Below, one piece after another: positions 1 through 7,620 of a DNA stretch of 31,887 nucleotides; the stretch's first letter is position 1; each line of letters begins with the position of its first letter. The position numbers and the translations under genes were made by a program. The stretch is from a virus. The notes beneath the pieces were generated by a model. It saw only the letters and a program-made list of their open reading frames with translations. It had not been told where the DNA came from and did not search any database. The stretch lies in IMG/VR virus record IMGVR_UViG_3300047564_003912, positions 1-31,887 of that record; one strand, 5' to 3'.

Positions 1-1394
1 GTACCCGACGGCTTAATACAAGTAATGTTCTTGGGACGCGGAAGTCCAAGTTCATCAGCCATACCAACAGCAGCTGCAGTTGCAGTACGCTTTAGGTACT
101 CGTAATCATAGCCAGTCATATCAGGACGCTTAGCAATACCAGTTAAACCAACTCCGCATAAGCGCAAGAAATAGTTATTTAAATGCCAGCTTTCTTGTAG
201 GATACCGTCCTGCAAATTAACGCAAGTTTGGCGATAGTTTGCACGAGCTGCCAATCGAATGGCTTCGTGTAGTCCTGCTGTGTCGCCTTTAAACTTAGCA
301 ATGTCTGTTTCGGTTAGGTTACAGAAGCTCTTATTACCAAGCAAGATTTCAACACAAGGATTAGCGCCTTTAAACCACGGAGCGCGACGTCGTGCTTCCA
401 CTGCGTTAATAAAACCTGGCTCCGAACCACCTGCTTCCAACATCAACTCAAAAATCTTTTCCAAGTCTTTGTACTCAGGCTTTTCGTTGAATACCAAGCT
501 GTTGTTAGACTGTTGACGATGCGAATTGTTATACAACCACCAGTCTTTTTTGGCTACTGCGAATTCTTCCCACTCTGGTTGTCCGTAGTCAAAAAGTGCA
601 ATTTCAGCACTGCGACGGCTACTAAGAATAGTACCCAGGTGATTAATAATATCCAGAATATCCATCCTAGTAAGAAGACTATCGGCACGGCCATTAAGAA
701 TATTGGCAATAGCACTATAAGCAACGCTAATAGCTTCATCGCCCGAACTAATCCAGCCATAGCCTTTTAACCTTTCACCAGCAGGTCGTAACTGTGAGAA
801 ATCAAGTACAAGAGTATCAGCAGGGTACTTACCCGCAAGCAGCTTACCCACAGACTTTGCCCAAGCTTCTGCACTATCTCCAACTTGGATTGACCAAGTT
901 TTAGTTTCAGGATCCCAGGATTCCACATTGTGTTCATTACCGCCCTTTTCAGTACGAGTTGAACGAATTATTTTGATATTTTTAATAGGCTTGCTGAAGC
1001 CGTTGAGGGTGCCTACAACTGGCTTAAAGCCTACGCCGCAACCTTGTAGCAACAACCACAAACAGTCTACTACGTCGTATACAGTTTCTACTTCTGTAAA
1101 GCTGCAATTAAACTGTGATGCTTCGCGATTTTGCGCTACTTGAGTGCCACCTAACCATAGGGTACGACCACTCATTGACACTTTACGATCTAGCATTAGC
1201 TGCTCTAAGTCGTAGAGTTCTGCGTACTCTTTGTCGTTTAGTTCACGACCTGCTGCGCGTTCCCACAACCACTGTTGGTGGTCGATAACGCGAGCCACTG
1301 TTTCTTGCCAAGTTTCAAATTGTTTTCCGTCGTCTGAAACTGGTCTGTTATATGTACGACGTGTGATTACTTGTGCTCGTGTACTTGCTGTCAT
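1..1394 (-). CDS. nrdJ: Class II (adenosylcobalamin-dependent) ribonucleotide reductase, monomeric RTPR type; C-terminus off the window
   Basis: Reduces ribonucleotides to deoxyribonucleotides for phage DNA synthesis, using a B12-derived radical. About 464 N-terminal residues are visible; the gene runs off the left edge just after an IKPSGT motif, the conserved phosphate-binding P-S-G-T. NPCVE gives Asn345, Cys347 (thiyl radical) and Glu349. Cys97 (in FNCSF) and Cys358 are the expected redox pair; Cys347-to-Cys358 spacing matches Cys408-to-Cys419 of Lactobacillus RTPR. The family is about 740 residues long, so roughly 270 are missing. ATG at 1394 lies 10 nt after the dut stop, so it is probably co-transcribed with the 5' exonuclease and dut. 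Class assignment is firm; monomeric versus dimeric subtype is judged from the N-terminal pattern. Confidence 0.9.
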   Translation of the reverse strand, partial: MTASTRAQVITRRTYNRPVSDDGKQFETWQETVARVIDHQQWLWERAAGRELNDKEYAELYDLEQLMLDRKVSMSGRTLWLGGTQVAQNREASQFNCSFTEVETVYDVVDCLWLLLQGCGVGFKPVVGTLNGFSKPIKNIKIIRSTRTEKGGNEHNVESWDPETKTWSIQVGDSAEAWAKSVGKLLAGKYPADTLVLDFSQLRPAGERLKGYGWISSGDEAISVAYSAIANILNGRADSLLTRMDILDIINHLGTILSSRRSAEIALFDYGQPEWEEFAVAKKDWWLYNNSHRQQSNNSLVFNEKPEYKDLEKIFELMLEAGGSEPGFINAVEARRRAPWFKGANPCVEILLGNKSFCNLTETDIAKFKGDTAGLHEAIRLAARANYRQTCVNLQDGILQESWHLNNYFLRLCGVGLTGIAKRPDMTGYDYEYLKRTATAAAVGMADELGLPRPKNITCIKPSG

Positions 1395-1403
1395 TATATT
1401 CCT

Positions 1404-1901
1404 TTATGTGCCAGTACTGCCGAACCCGCCAGTACCTCGATGTGTGTCGTTCCAAGTGTCTACAAAACTGCAAAGCTCTACACGCTGCACTACTAGTTGA
1501 GCAATGCGGTCATTACACTGAATTTTGTAAGGGTCTTCGCCAATATTTTTTAACAACACTTTTATATTTCCGCGATATTCTGCGTCAATGACGCCTACGC
1601 TGTGAGGGATTTGAATACCCTTTTTTCCTTGACTGCTGCGGTTGTATACTAACCCAACAAAGCCGTGTGGAATTTTGACTGCTATACCTGTATCAATTAA
1701 TTTTTGATCGCCAGGATAGATTTCAATTTCTTGGTTTAATTCTTCAGGCATCCACGCAAAAAGGTCAGCACCGGCATCGTAGTGATGTTGACGTTGCGGT
1801 AGTTTAGCACCTTTACTAACCAAACATTGAATTGTTGGATAGGAGCTGGTTGTAAAAATTCCTGAGTTAGCACCGATTGTAATAGTATTATTCATTGACA
1901 T
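1404..1901 (-). CDS. dut: dUTPase (trimeric dUTP diphosphatase)
   Basis: Hydrolyses dUTP to dUMP and PPi, keeping uracil out of phage DNA and supplying dTMP precursor. All five trimeric dUTPase motifs are present in order over 165 residues: DAGADLFAW (42-50), NRSSQG (87-92), GVIDAEYRG (103-111, catalytic Asp and Tyr), NDRIAQLVV (130-138) and the Gly-rich RGTGGFGSTGT tail (155-165). Its start overlaps the end of the flap exonuclease gene by 14 nt and its stop lies 9 nt before the nrdJ start, a compact nucleotide-metabolism and repair operon. T5 also places dut next to its exonuclease D15. Confidence 0.95.
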   Translation of the reverse strand: MSMNNTITIGANSGIFTTSSYPTIQCLVSKGAKLPQRQHHYDAGADLFAWMPEELNQEIEIYPGDQKLIDTGIAVKIPHGFVGLVYNRSSQGKKGIQIPHSVGVIDAEYRGNIKVLLKNIGEDPYKIQCNDRIAQLVVQRVELCSFVDTWNDTHRGTGGFGSTGT

Positions 1902-2736
1902 AGGTTTCTAGTATGTTGTTTACTTTTTCACAATTTTCTGTACCCAGCGCTTCTTGGCAGTGAGTAACTAAGTCCATTAGCTGATAGTTTAGCAACAGCT
2001 GCTCTTTTGATTCGTTTAGGGCTGCTACGTATTTGTACTTGCTTTGAATAGGAAGATTTGCAATAATGTCGTAAGTACTACCCCACTCTTGCACAAGCTG
2101 TTCCGCCCGCTTAGGGCCAATGCCAGGCACACCAGGAACATTATCACCAGTATCGCCCATTAAGCACTTTACACTAATATAGTCTTCTGGCTTAAAGTTG
2201 TAGTGTGTATTCCAGTTTTCCCAGGTTGTTTCTTTGCGAGTAACATAACTAAATCTGCTTACATTAGGCTGAATTAGCAAGTCCCAGTCTTTATCACTAC
2301 TGACCAACCAAATCTGATCTGTGCTTAACTTTTGCTTGTTTGCTACAATATAGGCGGCAATGTCATCAGCCTCAACACCGGGAAACCGCAACACTGGATA
2401 GTCTGTGGTTTGTTGAATGTAATCTAGTGTTTTAGTAAAGTCTTCAAAGAACAGCTCAAACGCAGCTTTTTCAGCTTCAGTTTGTTCTGCAAACTTATCT
2501 TTACGATTTTGTTTGTATTCAGGATAAAGTTGCTTACGATATTGACTCGAGCCTTGATCACCAGCAATAATTACTTTGCTGGCTTTATAACTCTTTTTAA
2601 GGCTTTGCACTGTGCGTAAGTAGTCTTCTGCAAAATCTGTTGCGCCGCTATGTTTATAGCGAAAGGCTAAGTTAAGTGAGTCTACTACTAGCAGTGTGTT
2701 TTCTGTTTGTTGCATTATTTTAAAAGTTTTTGACAT
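1888..2736 (-). CDS. 5'-3' flap exonuclease (T5 D15-like, FEN family)
   Basis: Structure-specific nuclease that removes 5' flaps and primers in replication and recombination. In 282 residues it has the FEN acidic centre: Asp at VVDSLN near residue 18, GVEADDIAAY near 120-129, SSDKDWDLL near 146-154, and the helix-hairpin-helix GDTGDNVPGVPGIGPKRAE near 195-213. A near-consensus promoter (2747-2775) sits so close that its transcript would begin within a few nt of the ATG at 2736; a second in-frame ATG at 2715 (MQQTEN) is an alternative start. It follows the Holliday-junction-type nuclease and overlaps dut by 14 nt. Confidence 0.93.
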   Translation of the reverse strand: MSKTFKIMQQTENTLLVVDSLNLAFRYKHSGATDFAEDYLRTVQSLKKSYKASKVIIAGDQGSSQYRKQLYPEYKQNRKDKFAEQTEAEKAAFELFFEDFTKTLDYIQQTTDYPVLRFPGVEADDIAAYIVANKQKLSTDQIWLVSSDKDWDLLIQPNVSRFSYVTRKETTWENWNTHYNFKPEDYISVKCLMGDTGDNVPGVPGIGPKRAEQLVQEWGSTYDIIANLPIQSKYKYVAALNESKEQLLLNYQLMDLVTHCQEALGTENCEKVNNILETYVNE

Positions 2737-2746
2737 TTATTTTTAT

Positions 2747-2775
2747 ATTATATCACTAGTAGTTATAAAAATCAA
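2747..2775 (-). promoter_or_regulatory. sigma70-like promoter for the exonuclease-dut-nrdJ operon
   Basis: On the minus strand, TTGATT (2770-2775) is separated by exactly 17 bp from TATAAT (2747-2752). The -35 box overlaps the stop of the upstream nuclease gene. Only 10 nt separate the -10 box from the ATG at 2736, so the mRNA would be nearly leaderless for that start. Confidence 0.75.
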
Positions 2776-3224
2776 GACACAAATTGTGTATTTTCGTGCT
2801 GAAGCCAGTCTTCAAGAAGTGCAACAAAAAACTCGTGTCCGTCACAGCTTATGCACATAAACCTATAGGTTTGTGTTGGCAAATCTTCAAAAGCAACAAA
2901 TAGTTTGCTGCGATCAAATTTGAATATTAATAATGGATGTTTATTTACTTGACAGCCCTGGCGATGGGCTTGCTTCCACCAGTCTATTAACTGAGGATTC
3001 TTACCAGTTAAGATTTCACTAGTAAGGTGATCTTCTGCGTAGCCTTTTACTTCCACTGCAAAATGATTAGTTTTTTGAGGCACATACAAGTCGCCTTTTA
3101 ACTGATGTTTAGGGTCAAGGGCACCACTACCGGGTACCCTTTCCCACTGCAAGCCTGTATGTTTACGCAACATATCTCTTGCTACAGTTTCTGTACGCGC
3201 ACCTTTAGCACGTGAATCAACCAT
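2772..3224 (-). CDS. Holliday-junction-resolvase-like nuclease (Hjc-type PD-(D/E)XK)
   Basis: Likely cuts branched recombination or replication intermediates. The 150-residue protein opens with RAKGARTETVARDML, resembling the Hjc N-terminus with its catalytic Glu, followed by RVPGSGA, the Asp in KGDLYVP and the E-x-K in VEVKGY near residue 59, together the Hjc/PD-(D/E)XK signature. The length suits a small resolvase. It overlaps the preceding 91-residue gene by 8 nt and sits between SbcC and the 5' exonuclease, a recombination-repair setting. Another member of the same nuclease fold is possible; the exact substrate cannot be read from sequence. Confidence 0.8.
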   Translation of the reverse strand: MVDSRAKGARTETVARDMLRKHTGLQWERVPGSGALDPKHQLKGDLYVPQKTNHFAVEVKGYAEDHLTSEILTGKNPQLIDWWKQAHRQGCQVNKHPLLIFKFDRSKLFVAFEDLPTQTYRFMCISCDGHEFFVALLEDWLQHENTQFVS

Positions 3225-3492
3225 TACTACTTTGCTTTGTAGAAGCCTTTAGTGCCTTAATTTTTTCTTTTACAGAAATTTTGGCTGGCTCTGGTGTTGC
3301 GGCAGGTTTAATTTCAGCAAACTTTTCAATTATTTCGCTTTCATCCACACTATAGACTACACTTCCCGACTCGATTTCGAGTGTTTCTAGTTCTTGTCTA
3401 GTAATCAGTTGATGCAAGAATACTTGTCTGCGTTCACCATCCCTAATAATGCTAATTTTTGCATTATTTTTTAGCTGTTCTATTTTGACCAT
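3217..3492 (-). CDS. Hypothetical protein in the recombination operon
   Basis: A 91-residue protein that I do not recognise. The N-terminal 60 residues look like a small mixed alpha/beta domain; the rest is Lys/Ala/Pro-rich and probably flexible (residues 62-91). GAGG lies upstream of the ATG, which begins 2 nt after the SbcC stop, and the end overlaps the resolvase-like gene by 8 nt. Tight coupling to SbcC and the resolvase hints at an accessory role in recombination, but nothing in the sequence proves it. Confidence 0.75.
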   Translation of the reverse strand: MVKIEQLKNNAKISIIRDGERRQVFLHQLITRQELETLEIESGSVVYSVDESEIIEKFAEIKPAATPEPAKISVKEKIKALKASTKQSSNG

Positions 3493-3493
3493 A

Positions 3494-5290
3494 TTACGCC
3501 TCTATTTTACTAATGTTGTTGCGTTTTACAACATGCACCTTTTCTAGTAGAGGATGTGTAAAGCCGTGACTTACTAAGAAAGTATTTAGGTATTCTTCTC
3601 GTAGGAGAACTTCTACTAACTTTTCTTTTCCGTCTACGTCAAGCGCTTCAACCGTTTCGTCTAGTATCAGTAAGTTAATTCTGCTACTGCTTAGGGTCTG
3701 CATTAGTTTTCTAATTGCTAACAATGTAGCAACGTTTACTCGTGCACGCTCACCACCACTTAGTGCTAATATTTCAATGTCTTTTCCATTGTCGGTAATG
3801 ACCACATTGAGTTTGTCACTGGCATTGATTTTGAATCCAATTTGGAATCTGCCATCGCTTAGATCTACTAAATATTTATTAGTAATTTCTTCTAAGTCTT
3901 TTACTAAGCACTCTATTTTATAAGCAACTAAACCAGTTGTGCTAAACGTTTTAGTAAGTACATTTATAATACTCATATGTTCGCTTAGTGCATGAAGCTC
4001 AGAACTGTACTTCTCCAGCTCTTCATTCATTTCTACTAACTGTTTGCTTAACAACTCAATTCGTGCGTTATGTGCGCTTGCTTGAGTATTGTGCTTTTCG
4101 GCCTTTGCAATTTCTTGTCTAGCCTTTTGAATACTAGTTTCTAAATCTTTTAGTTTGTTTTGCAGCTCTTCTTTGTCTAGCAAAGTATCTGAGATTGTTG
4201 TATCGATTAGTTGATGATACTTTTCCCAGGATTCTTGTGCTTTTTGTGCAGTGTCTACATCTTGGATAGCTTGCTTAAGCCGCTCCACTTTTTGCTTTAG
4301 TTCTACTTGTCTACCTTGTGCAACATCAGCTTCAATACTTTTTTGCGTTACTAGTTCTTGAACCTTTTGTTCGTCAATAGCACTAAGACAAGTTGGGCAT
4401 GTGCCATGCAAAGCCTTCATTTTCTTAATAAACTGTTCAGCGTCTTGCTGCGTTTTACTAAGTTTAGCAAGCTCGGCTTGCATAGGCTCAAGAGTCTCTG
4501 TAGGCTTTACTGGAATTGGTAACAGTTTAATGTTTTTAAGCAACTGCTTGTAAGTATTGTTCTGACTAATCTTTTTATTGATTTGTTCAATATCTTGAAT
4601 ACTTTGCTGCAAGTTACTAGACTCGGCAAGTTTGTTAGCGTCTAGTTCAGGTAGCGTTACCAGCTCCTGCGGTGTTAAATCAGTAGTTTTATACTTATCT
4701 AGCCACTGATTAACAGTACTAACTTTGCTTTGTACTGAAGAAATTTCTTTAGCCAGTTCTTGAGCAACTTCTTTGAATACTTCTGCTGCTTTTGTATACT
4801 TGCCAAGATTTAAGATTTCGATTAAAAACTTTTTTCTAGCAGTATCAGCAGCAGTTAAAAACTCTAAGCTGCCTGCATGCGACTGGTACACAATTTGTGA
4901 AAAGCTTTTGTGATCAAAACCTAAAATGTCTTCGATTATTTTGTAAGTACTAGTTGCAGTGTGTGCACTAATGTCTTGGTTGTTTTTATACAACTTAACA
5001 GTTTGCGTGTTACCACGAGTAGTTTTAATTGTATAGTCAACGCCGTCTTTATCAAAATCTAGTTCGATGCTGTACTGCTTGTCTTTTACGTATCGGTTTA
5101 AGATGTCTGCTTTTTTGATGCCTTTGCTGTTTTTATTAAACAGCACTTCTTCTAAGATAAGTGCAATTGAACTTTTGCCGTGACCGTTTTTACCCAGCAA
5201 CTGAGTAAGCGGAGCATTTACAAAATTTATTTTGTTGTCCTGGCCATAACTAAAAGCATTATTCCATCTTAATTCTTTTATCGTTATCAT
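3494..5290 (-). CDS. SbcC/Rad50-like exonuclease ATPase subunit (T4 gp46 / T5 D13 type)
   Basis: ATPase arm of an SbcCD (Mre11-Rad50-like) nuclease that processes DNA ends. Over 598 residues: Walker A GKNGHGKSS at 33-41; long coiled coil to a zinc hook CPTC (Cys298 and Cys301); a second coiled coil; the ABC signature LSGGERARVN near residue 500; and Walker B plus D-loop LLILDETVEALD near 545. It is shorter than bacterial SbcC (about 1000) but normal for phage gp46. Its start overlaps the end of the glutaredoxin gene by 32 nt; the partner SbcD lies just upstream of that gene. Confidence 0.95.
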   Translation of the reverse strand: MITIKELRWNNAFSYGQDNKINFVNAPLTQLLGKNGHGKSSIALILEEVLFNKNSKGIKKADILNRYVKDKQYSIELDFDKDGVDYTIKTTRGNTQTVKLYKNNQDISAHTATSTYKIIEDILGFDHKSFSQIVYQSHAGSLEFLTAADTARKKFLIEILNLGKYTKAAEVFKEVAQELAKEISSVQSKVSTVNQWLDKYKTTDLTPQELVTLPELDANKLAESSNLQQSIQDIEQINKKISQNNTYKQLLKNIKLLPIPVKPTETLEPMQAELAKLSKTQQDAEQFIKKMKALHGTCPTCLSAIDEQKVQELVTQKSIEADVAQGRQVELKQKVERLKQAIQDVDTAQKAQESWEKYHQLIDTTISDTLLDKEELQNKLKDLETSIQKARQEIAKAEKHNTQASAHNARIELLSKQLVEMNEELEKYSSELHALSEHMSIINVLTKTFSTTGLVAYKIECLVKDLEEITNKYLVDLSDGRFQIGFKINASDKLNVVITDNGKDIEILALSGGERARVNVATLLAIRKLMQTLSSSRINLLILDETVEALDVDGKEKLVEVLLREEYLNTFLVSHGFTHPLLEKVHVVKRNNISKIEA

Positions 5291-5540
5291 TAAGCAGTCT
5301 CTTTAGTTCTTGTAGTCCGCCAATGTGTGTTCCGTTTAGCATAATCTGTGGAACACTGCGGGCTGTGGGTACAACGTCAATTAAATCTTTTTTACTATAC
5401 TGTTCGCCTACACCAATCATTTTTACTTCATAGGCAATTTGGTTAAGTTCTAACAAGCGCTTTGCTTCTTCACAAGCAGGGCAGTTTCTTTGAGACCATA
5501 CTTGTGCCGTTTGCCCACTATACTTCGATTTTGTCAACAT
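5259..5540 (-). CDS. Glutaredoxin
   Basis: Small thiol-disulfide oxidoreductase of 93 residues. It has a CPAC dithiol active site (Cys20-Cys23), the cis-proline motif in SVPQIMLNG (near 67-75) and a GG-x-x-EL glutathione-site motif (HIGGLQEL). A likely job is re-reducing a reductase such as the downstream ribonucleotide reductase; that is inference, since class II enzymes are often reduced by thioredoxin-type partners. It is wedged between SbcD and SbcC, overlapping SbcD's end by 23 nt and SbcC's start by 32 nt, so the three must be translationally coupled. Confidence 0.92.
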   Translation of the reverse strand: MLTKSKYSGQTAQVWSQRNCPACEEAKRLLELNQIAYEVKMIGVGEQYSKKDLIDVVPTARSVPQIMLNGTHIGGLQELKRLLNDNDKRIKME

Positions 5541-6477
5541 GATTTTGCAATTCCTTTAGTGCTTGCTCAATAGTTGATTCGGGTAGTTGCAGAATAAAAC
5601 GTAAATACTCTGCTACTTCCTGACTTAAAGTCATTTCTTGATCTAAGATAAGCTGCACGTCTGTTTCACGTTTTAGCACTTTACGATCAATTAATTCCGA
5701 ATCTTCTAGTTCGCCAAGTTCGTGCATGTCGCCTTCAACTTGATATATTGTGTGATCAAAGTCAGTTGGCGGTTTAGGGTCATTTACACCCACTGTTAGT
5801 CTAATCAGTTGCGGCATGTTTAATTTATGCCACTGGTGTGTAAGCGTTTCCGTATCTAAAATAATAACGCCGGTGTCAACTCGCGATCTGTGAAAACTAG
5901 TAGTTACTGGACTACCAGGATACAAAATATTTCGTTGACAGTTTTCGTAGCTATGCAAATCACCGGCTAAAACAACTTGCCAGTTGTTGAATAATTCTAA
6001 GTCTAGTTCTGGCTTAACGTGTGGAGGAATTTCTCCACGAACGTGCGTGCATAAAATATTGCCACCGCTTTGCCAAGGATGCAGACCTTTTTCAAAATCT
6101 TTGAGTTTATTATACGGCACAAACTCAACGCCGTAATCACTGTAGTAGTCATCAATAACTATTACTTTATTATTCAGCTTATTAGTAACCATGGCTAAAT
6201 TAGTTAAGAATGTAGTATCTTTCTTAACAGCTTCATGATTACCGCTGTATATAATTGTTGGAATCTTGCAGTGCTGCACTAAATCAAAGTAGCACTCTAG
6301 TTCTTCCATACTAGGCAGCTTGTCAAATACGTCACCACCTATAACAAATACATCGCACTGCTGTTGTATTTGCTCAAATTCTGACCATAAAAGATCATAT
6401 CTATTTTTAGCCCACTCAATTGGGACGTTCTTTTGACCTAGCTTAATGTGTACGTCTGCTGTGAATAGTAATTTCAT
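5518..6477 (-). CDS. SbcD/Mre11-like nuclease subunit (T4 gp47 / T5 D12 type)
   Basis: Metallophosphoesterase nuclease subunit that pairs with the SbcC-like ATPase. In 319 residues the five-block Mn2+ site is visible in order: FTADVHI (Asp8, His10), IGGDVFDK (near 46-53), YSGNHE (near 77-82), CTHVRGE (near 146-152) and AGDLHSY (near 171-177). The C-terminal third is the expected capping region. It begins just downstream of the terminator that follows the SSB gene, so it probably depends on readthrough or an unrecognised promoter; no clear Shine-Dalgarno is seen before ATG 6477. Confidence 0.94.
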   Translation of the reverse strand: MKLLFTADVHIKLGQKNVPIEWAKNRYDLLWSEFEQIQQQCDVFVIGGDVFDKLPSMEELECYFDLVQHCKIPTIIYSGNHEAVKKDTTFLTNLAMVTNKLNNKVIVIDDYYSDYGVEFVPYNKLKDFEKGLHPWQSGGNILCTHVRGEIPPHVKPELDLELFNNWQVVLAGDLHSYENCQRNILYPGSPVTTSFHRSRVDTGVIILDTETLTHQWHKLNMPQLIRLTVGVNDPKPPTDFDHTIYQVEGDMHELGELEDSELIDRKVLKRETDVQLILDQEMTLSQEVAEYLRFILQLPESTIEQALKELQNHVDKIEV

Positions 6478-6492
6478 TTTATTTTACAGACA

Positions 6493-6528
6493 AAAAAGCC
6501 CGCTAACTTTATATTTAGCGGGCTTTTT
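6493..6528 (-). terminator. Rho-independent terminator after the SSB gene
   Basis: A 14-bp perfect stem (6493-6506 with 6515-6528) around an 8-nt loop, with a GC core GCCCGC and a run of six T on the minus strand. It lies between the SSB stop (6537) and the SbcD start (6477). The A-run on the other side would let it work on both strands. It probably lowers SbcD expression relative to SSB. Confidence 0.9.
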
Positions 6529-6536
6529 GTTTTGGA

Positions 6537-7172
6537 TTAGCCTAGATCCTTGACTGCTTCTTGCTCTGCCTCATCGCCCTCTTCTTCGCTATTAGAGGTG
6601 ATTTTGGTCAACAGTGCCAGAACTTCATCGGCATTGGGGCGTGGAAACTTTTCGTCAATGTTTTGAGCCTTATCAGCCAGTGCACGCTCCTCGTCGGTGA
6701 GTGCTCGGGGCTTGCAACGCAAAACTTGCAGCGTGTACTCGACGTTAAAGGCCAGCGGGCCAGTCTTAGTACGCTTAAATACCACATCCCAACCAGTATC
6801 GTAGTCGGTAGGATCACCCAAATCTTCCGCTGCTGTTACAATTTGCTCGAACAGCTTCTTTTTAAGATTAAGAGCCTTAACTTTGCCGTCCTTAGGGTCG
6901 ATACAGTTTACACTGTAGCTCCAGCTGCACTTAAGGTCTGGGAAGAAATCGGGAACGTGATCTTTTTCAAGATTGTCAAACTTTTCTTTTTCGCGGCTAA
7001 AAGCCAGGCATTCAACAGGAATATCTTTGTTATTGGTGCCCTTGAGCCAGTAAATATAGCGAGGCAAAACTCCGCCAATTAAACGAACAACGTTTTCACC
7101 GTCTTTGTATTCATACGCTTCGACTTTGTTAGAGATTGCTTTGCCTTTTGTTTGTTTGAAGCTTAGTGCCAT
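6537..7172 (-). CDS. Single-stranded DNA-binding protein (phage SSB, gp32-like layout)
   Basis: Likely coats ssDNA at the phage fork. The 211-residue protein has a basic N-terminus (residues 1-17), an OB-fold-like core rich in aromatic and basic residues (NVVRLIGGVLPRYIYWLKG at 28-46, then WSYSVNCIDPKDGKVKAL) and a very acidic C-terminal tail (SNSEEEGDEAEQEAV) of the kind SSBs use to recruit partners. Strong own promoter upstream of the preceding gene and strong terminator downstream indicate high expression. Family assignment rests on layout and context, not on a catalytic motif. Confidence 0.82.
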   Translation of the reverse strand: MALSFKQTKGKAISNKVEAYEYKDGENVVRLIGGVLPRYIYWLKGTNNKDIPVECLAFSREKEKFDNLEKDHVPDFFPDLKCSWSYSVNCIDPKDGKVKALNLKKKLFEQIVTAAEDLGDPTDYDTGWDVVFKRTKTGPLAFNVEYTLQVLRCKPRALTDEERALADKAQNIDEKFPRPNADEVLALLTKITSNSEEEGDEAEQEAVKDLG

Positions 7173-7173
7173 T

Positions 7174-7560
7174 TTATGTTAATTCCTCGTATTTGAAATA
7201 AATTTTGTTGTCTTTGATAGTTAGTAGCGGATTATGCCTAATTAAATTAATGTCAATGTCCAAGAAGTATGATAGATCTAAGTGCCTGTGACCATAAAGC
7301 TGGTACAATAAGTAATCTCTACGACCAGCTAGTTTTATATACTGGGCCTTATATATCACATCTGTGGACTTGTCATTAAATAGCGGTTCAGGGTTTAGTA
7401 AAAAACTATTGCCTTTTAAGTTGCTTAGCGGTTTTATTTCTTGCCTAGCATTTTTGGGCTTTGTTTTATTTATAAAGTGTAACCTTAAAGTCTCTACAAG
7501 TCTTTTACTGTCTTTTTTTGATTCGATTTCTAATCGTGCAAGATTAAAGAAAGTTGCCAT
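7174..7560 (-). CDS. Hypothetical protein, first gene of the SSB transcript
   Basis: A 128-residue basic protein, not recognised. The C-terminal half (YKAQYIKLAGRRDYLLYQ, then a run of NPLLTIKDNKIYF) is distantly reminiscent of phage baseplate or LysM-like pieces, but this is weak. It is followed by the SSB gene 1 nt after its stop and preceded by a sigma70-like promoter, so it is co-expressed with SSB. GAGG sits immediately before the ATG. Confidence 0.75.
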   Translation of the reverse strand: MATFFNLARLEIESKKDSKRLVETLRLHFINKTKPKNARQEIKPLSNLKGNSFLLNPEPLFNDKSTDVIYKAQYIKLAGRRDYLLYQLYGHRHLDLSYFLDIDINLIRHNPLLTIKDNKIYFKYEELT

Positions 7561-7580
7561 ACCTCGAAACTTTATGATAT

Positions 7581-7609
7581 ATTATAACACAACGGCGTTG
7601 TAGTTACAA
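7581..7609 (-). promoter_or_regulatory. sigma70-like promoter upstream of the SSB operon
   Basis: TTGTAA (7604-7609) and TATAAT (7581-7586) on the minus strand with a 17-bp spacer, in the 60-bp gap between the UvsW-like helicase and the 128-residue gene. The predicted start leaves a leader of about 15 nt. Confidence 0.75.
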
Positions 7610-7620
7610 GTTGAATTTTT

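Noticed and set aside
6561-7082. A 173-residue open frame on the plus strand
   Set aside because: It is the antisense of the SSB gene; composition is Leu/Phe/Cys-rich as expected for a shadow frame and nothing else is coded on the plus strand.
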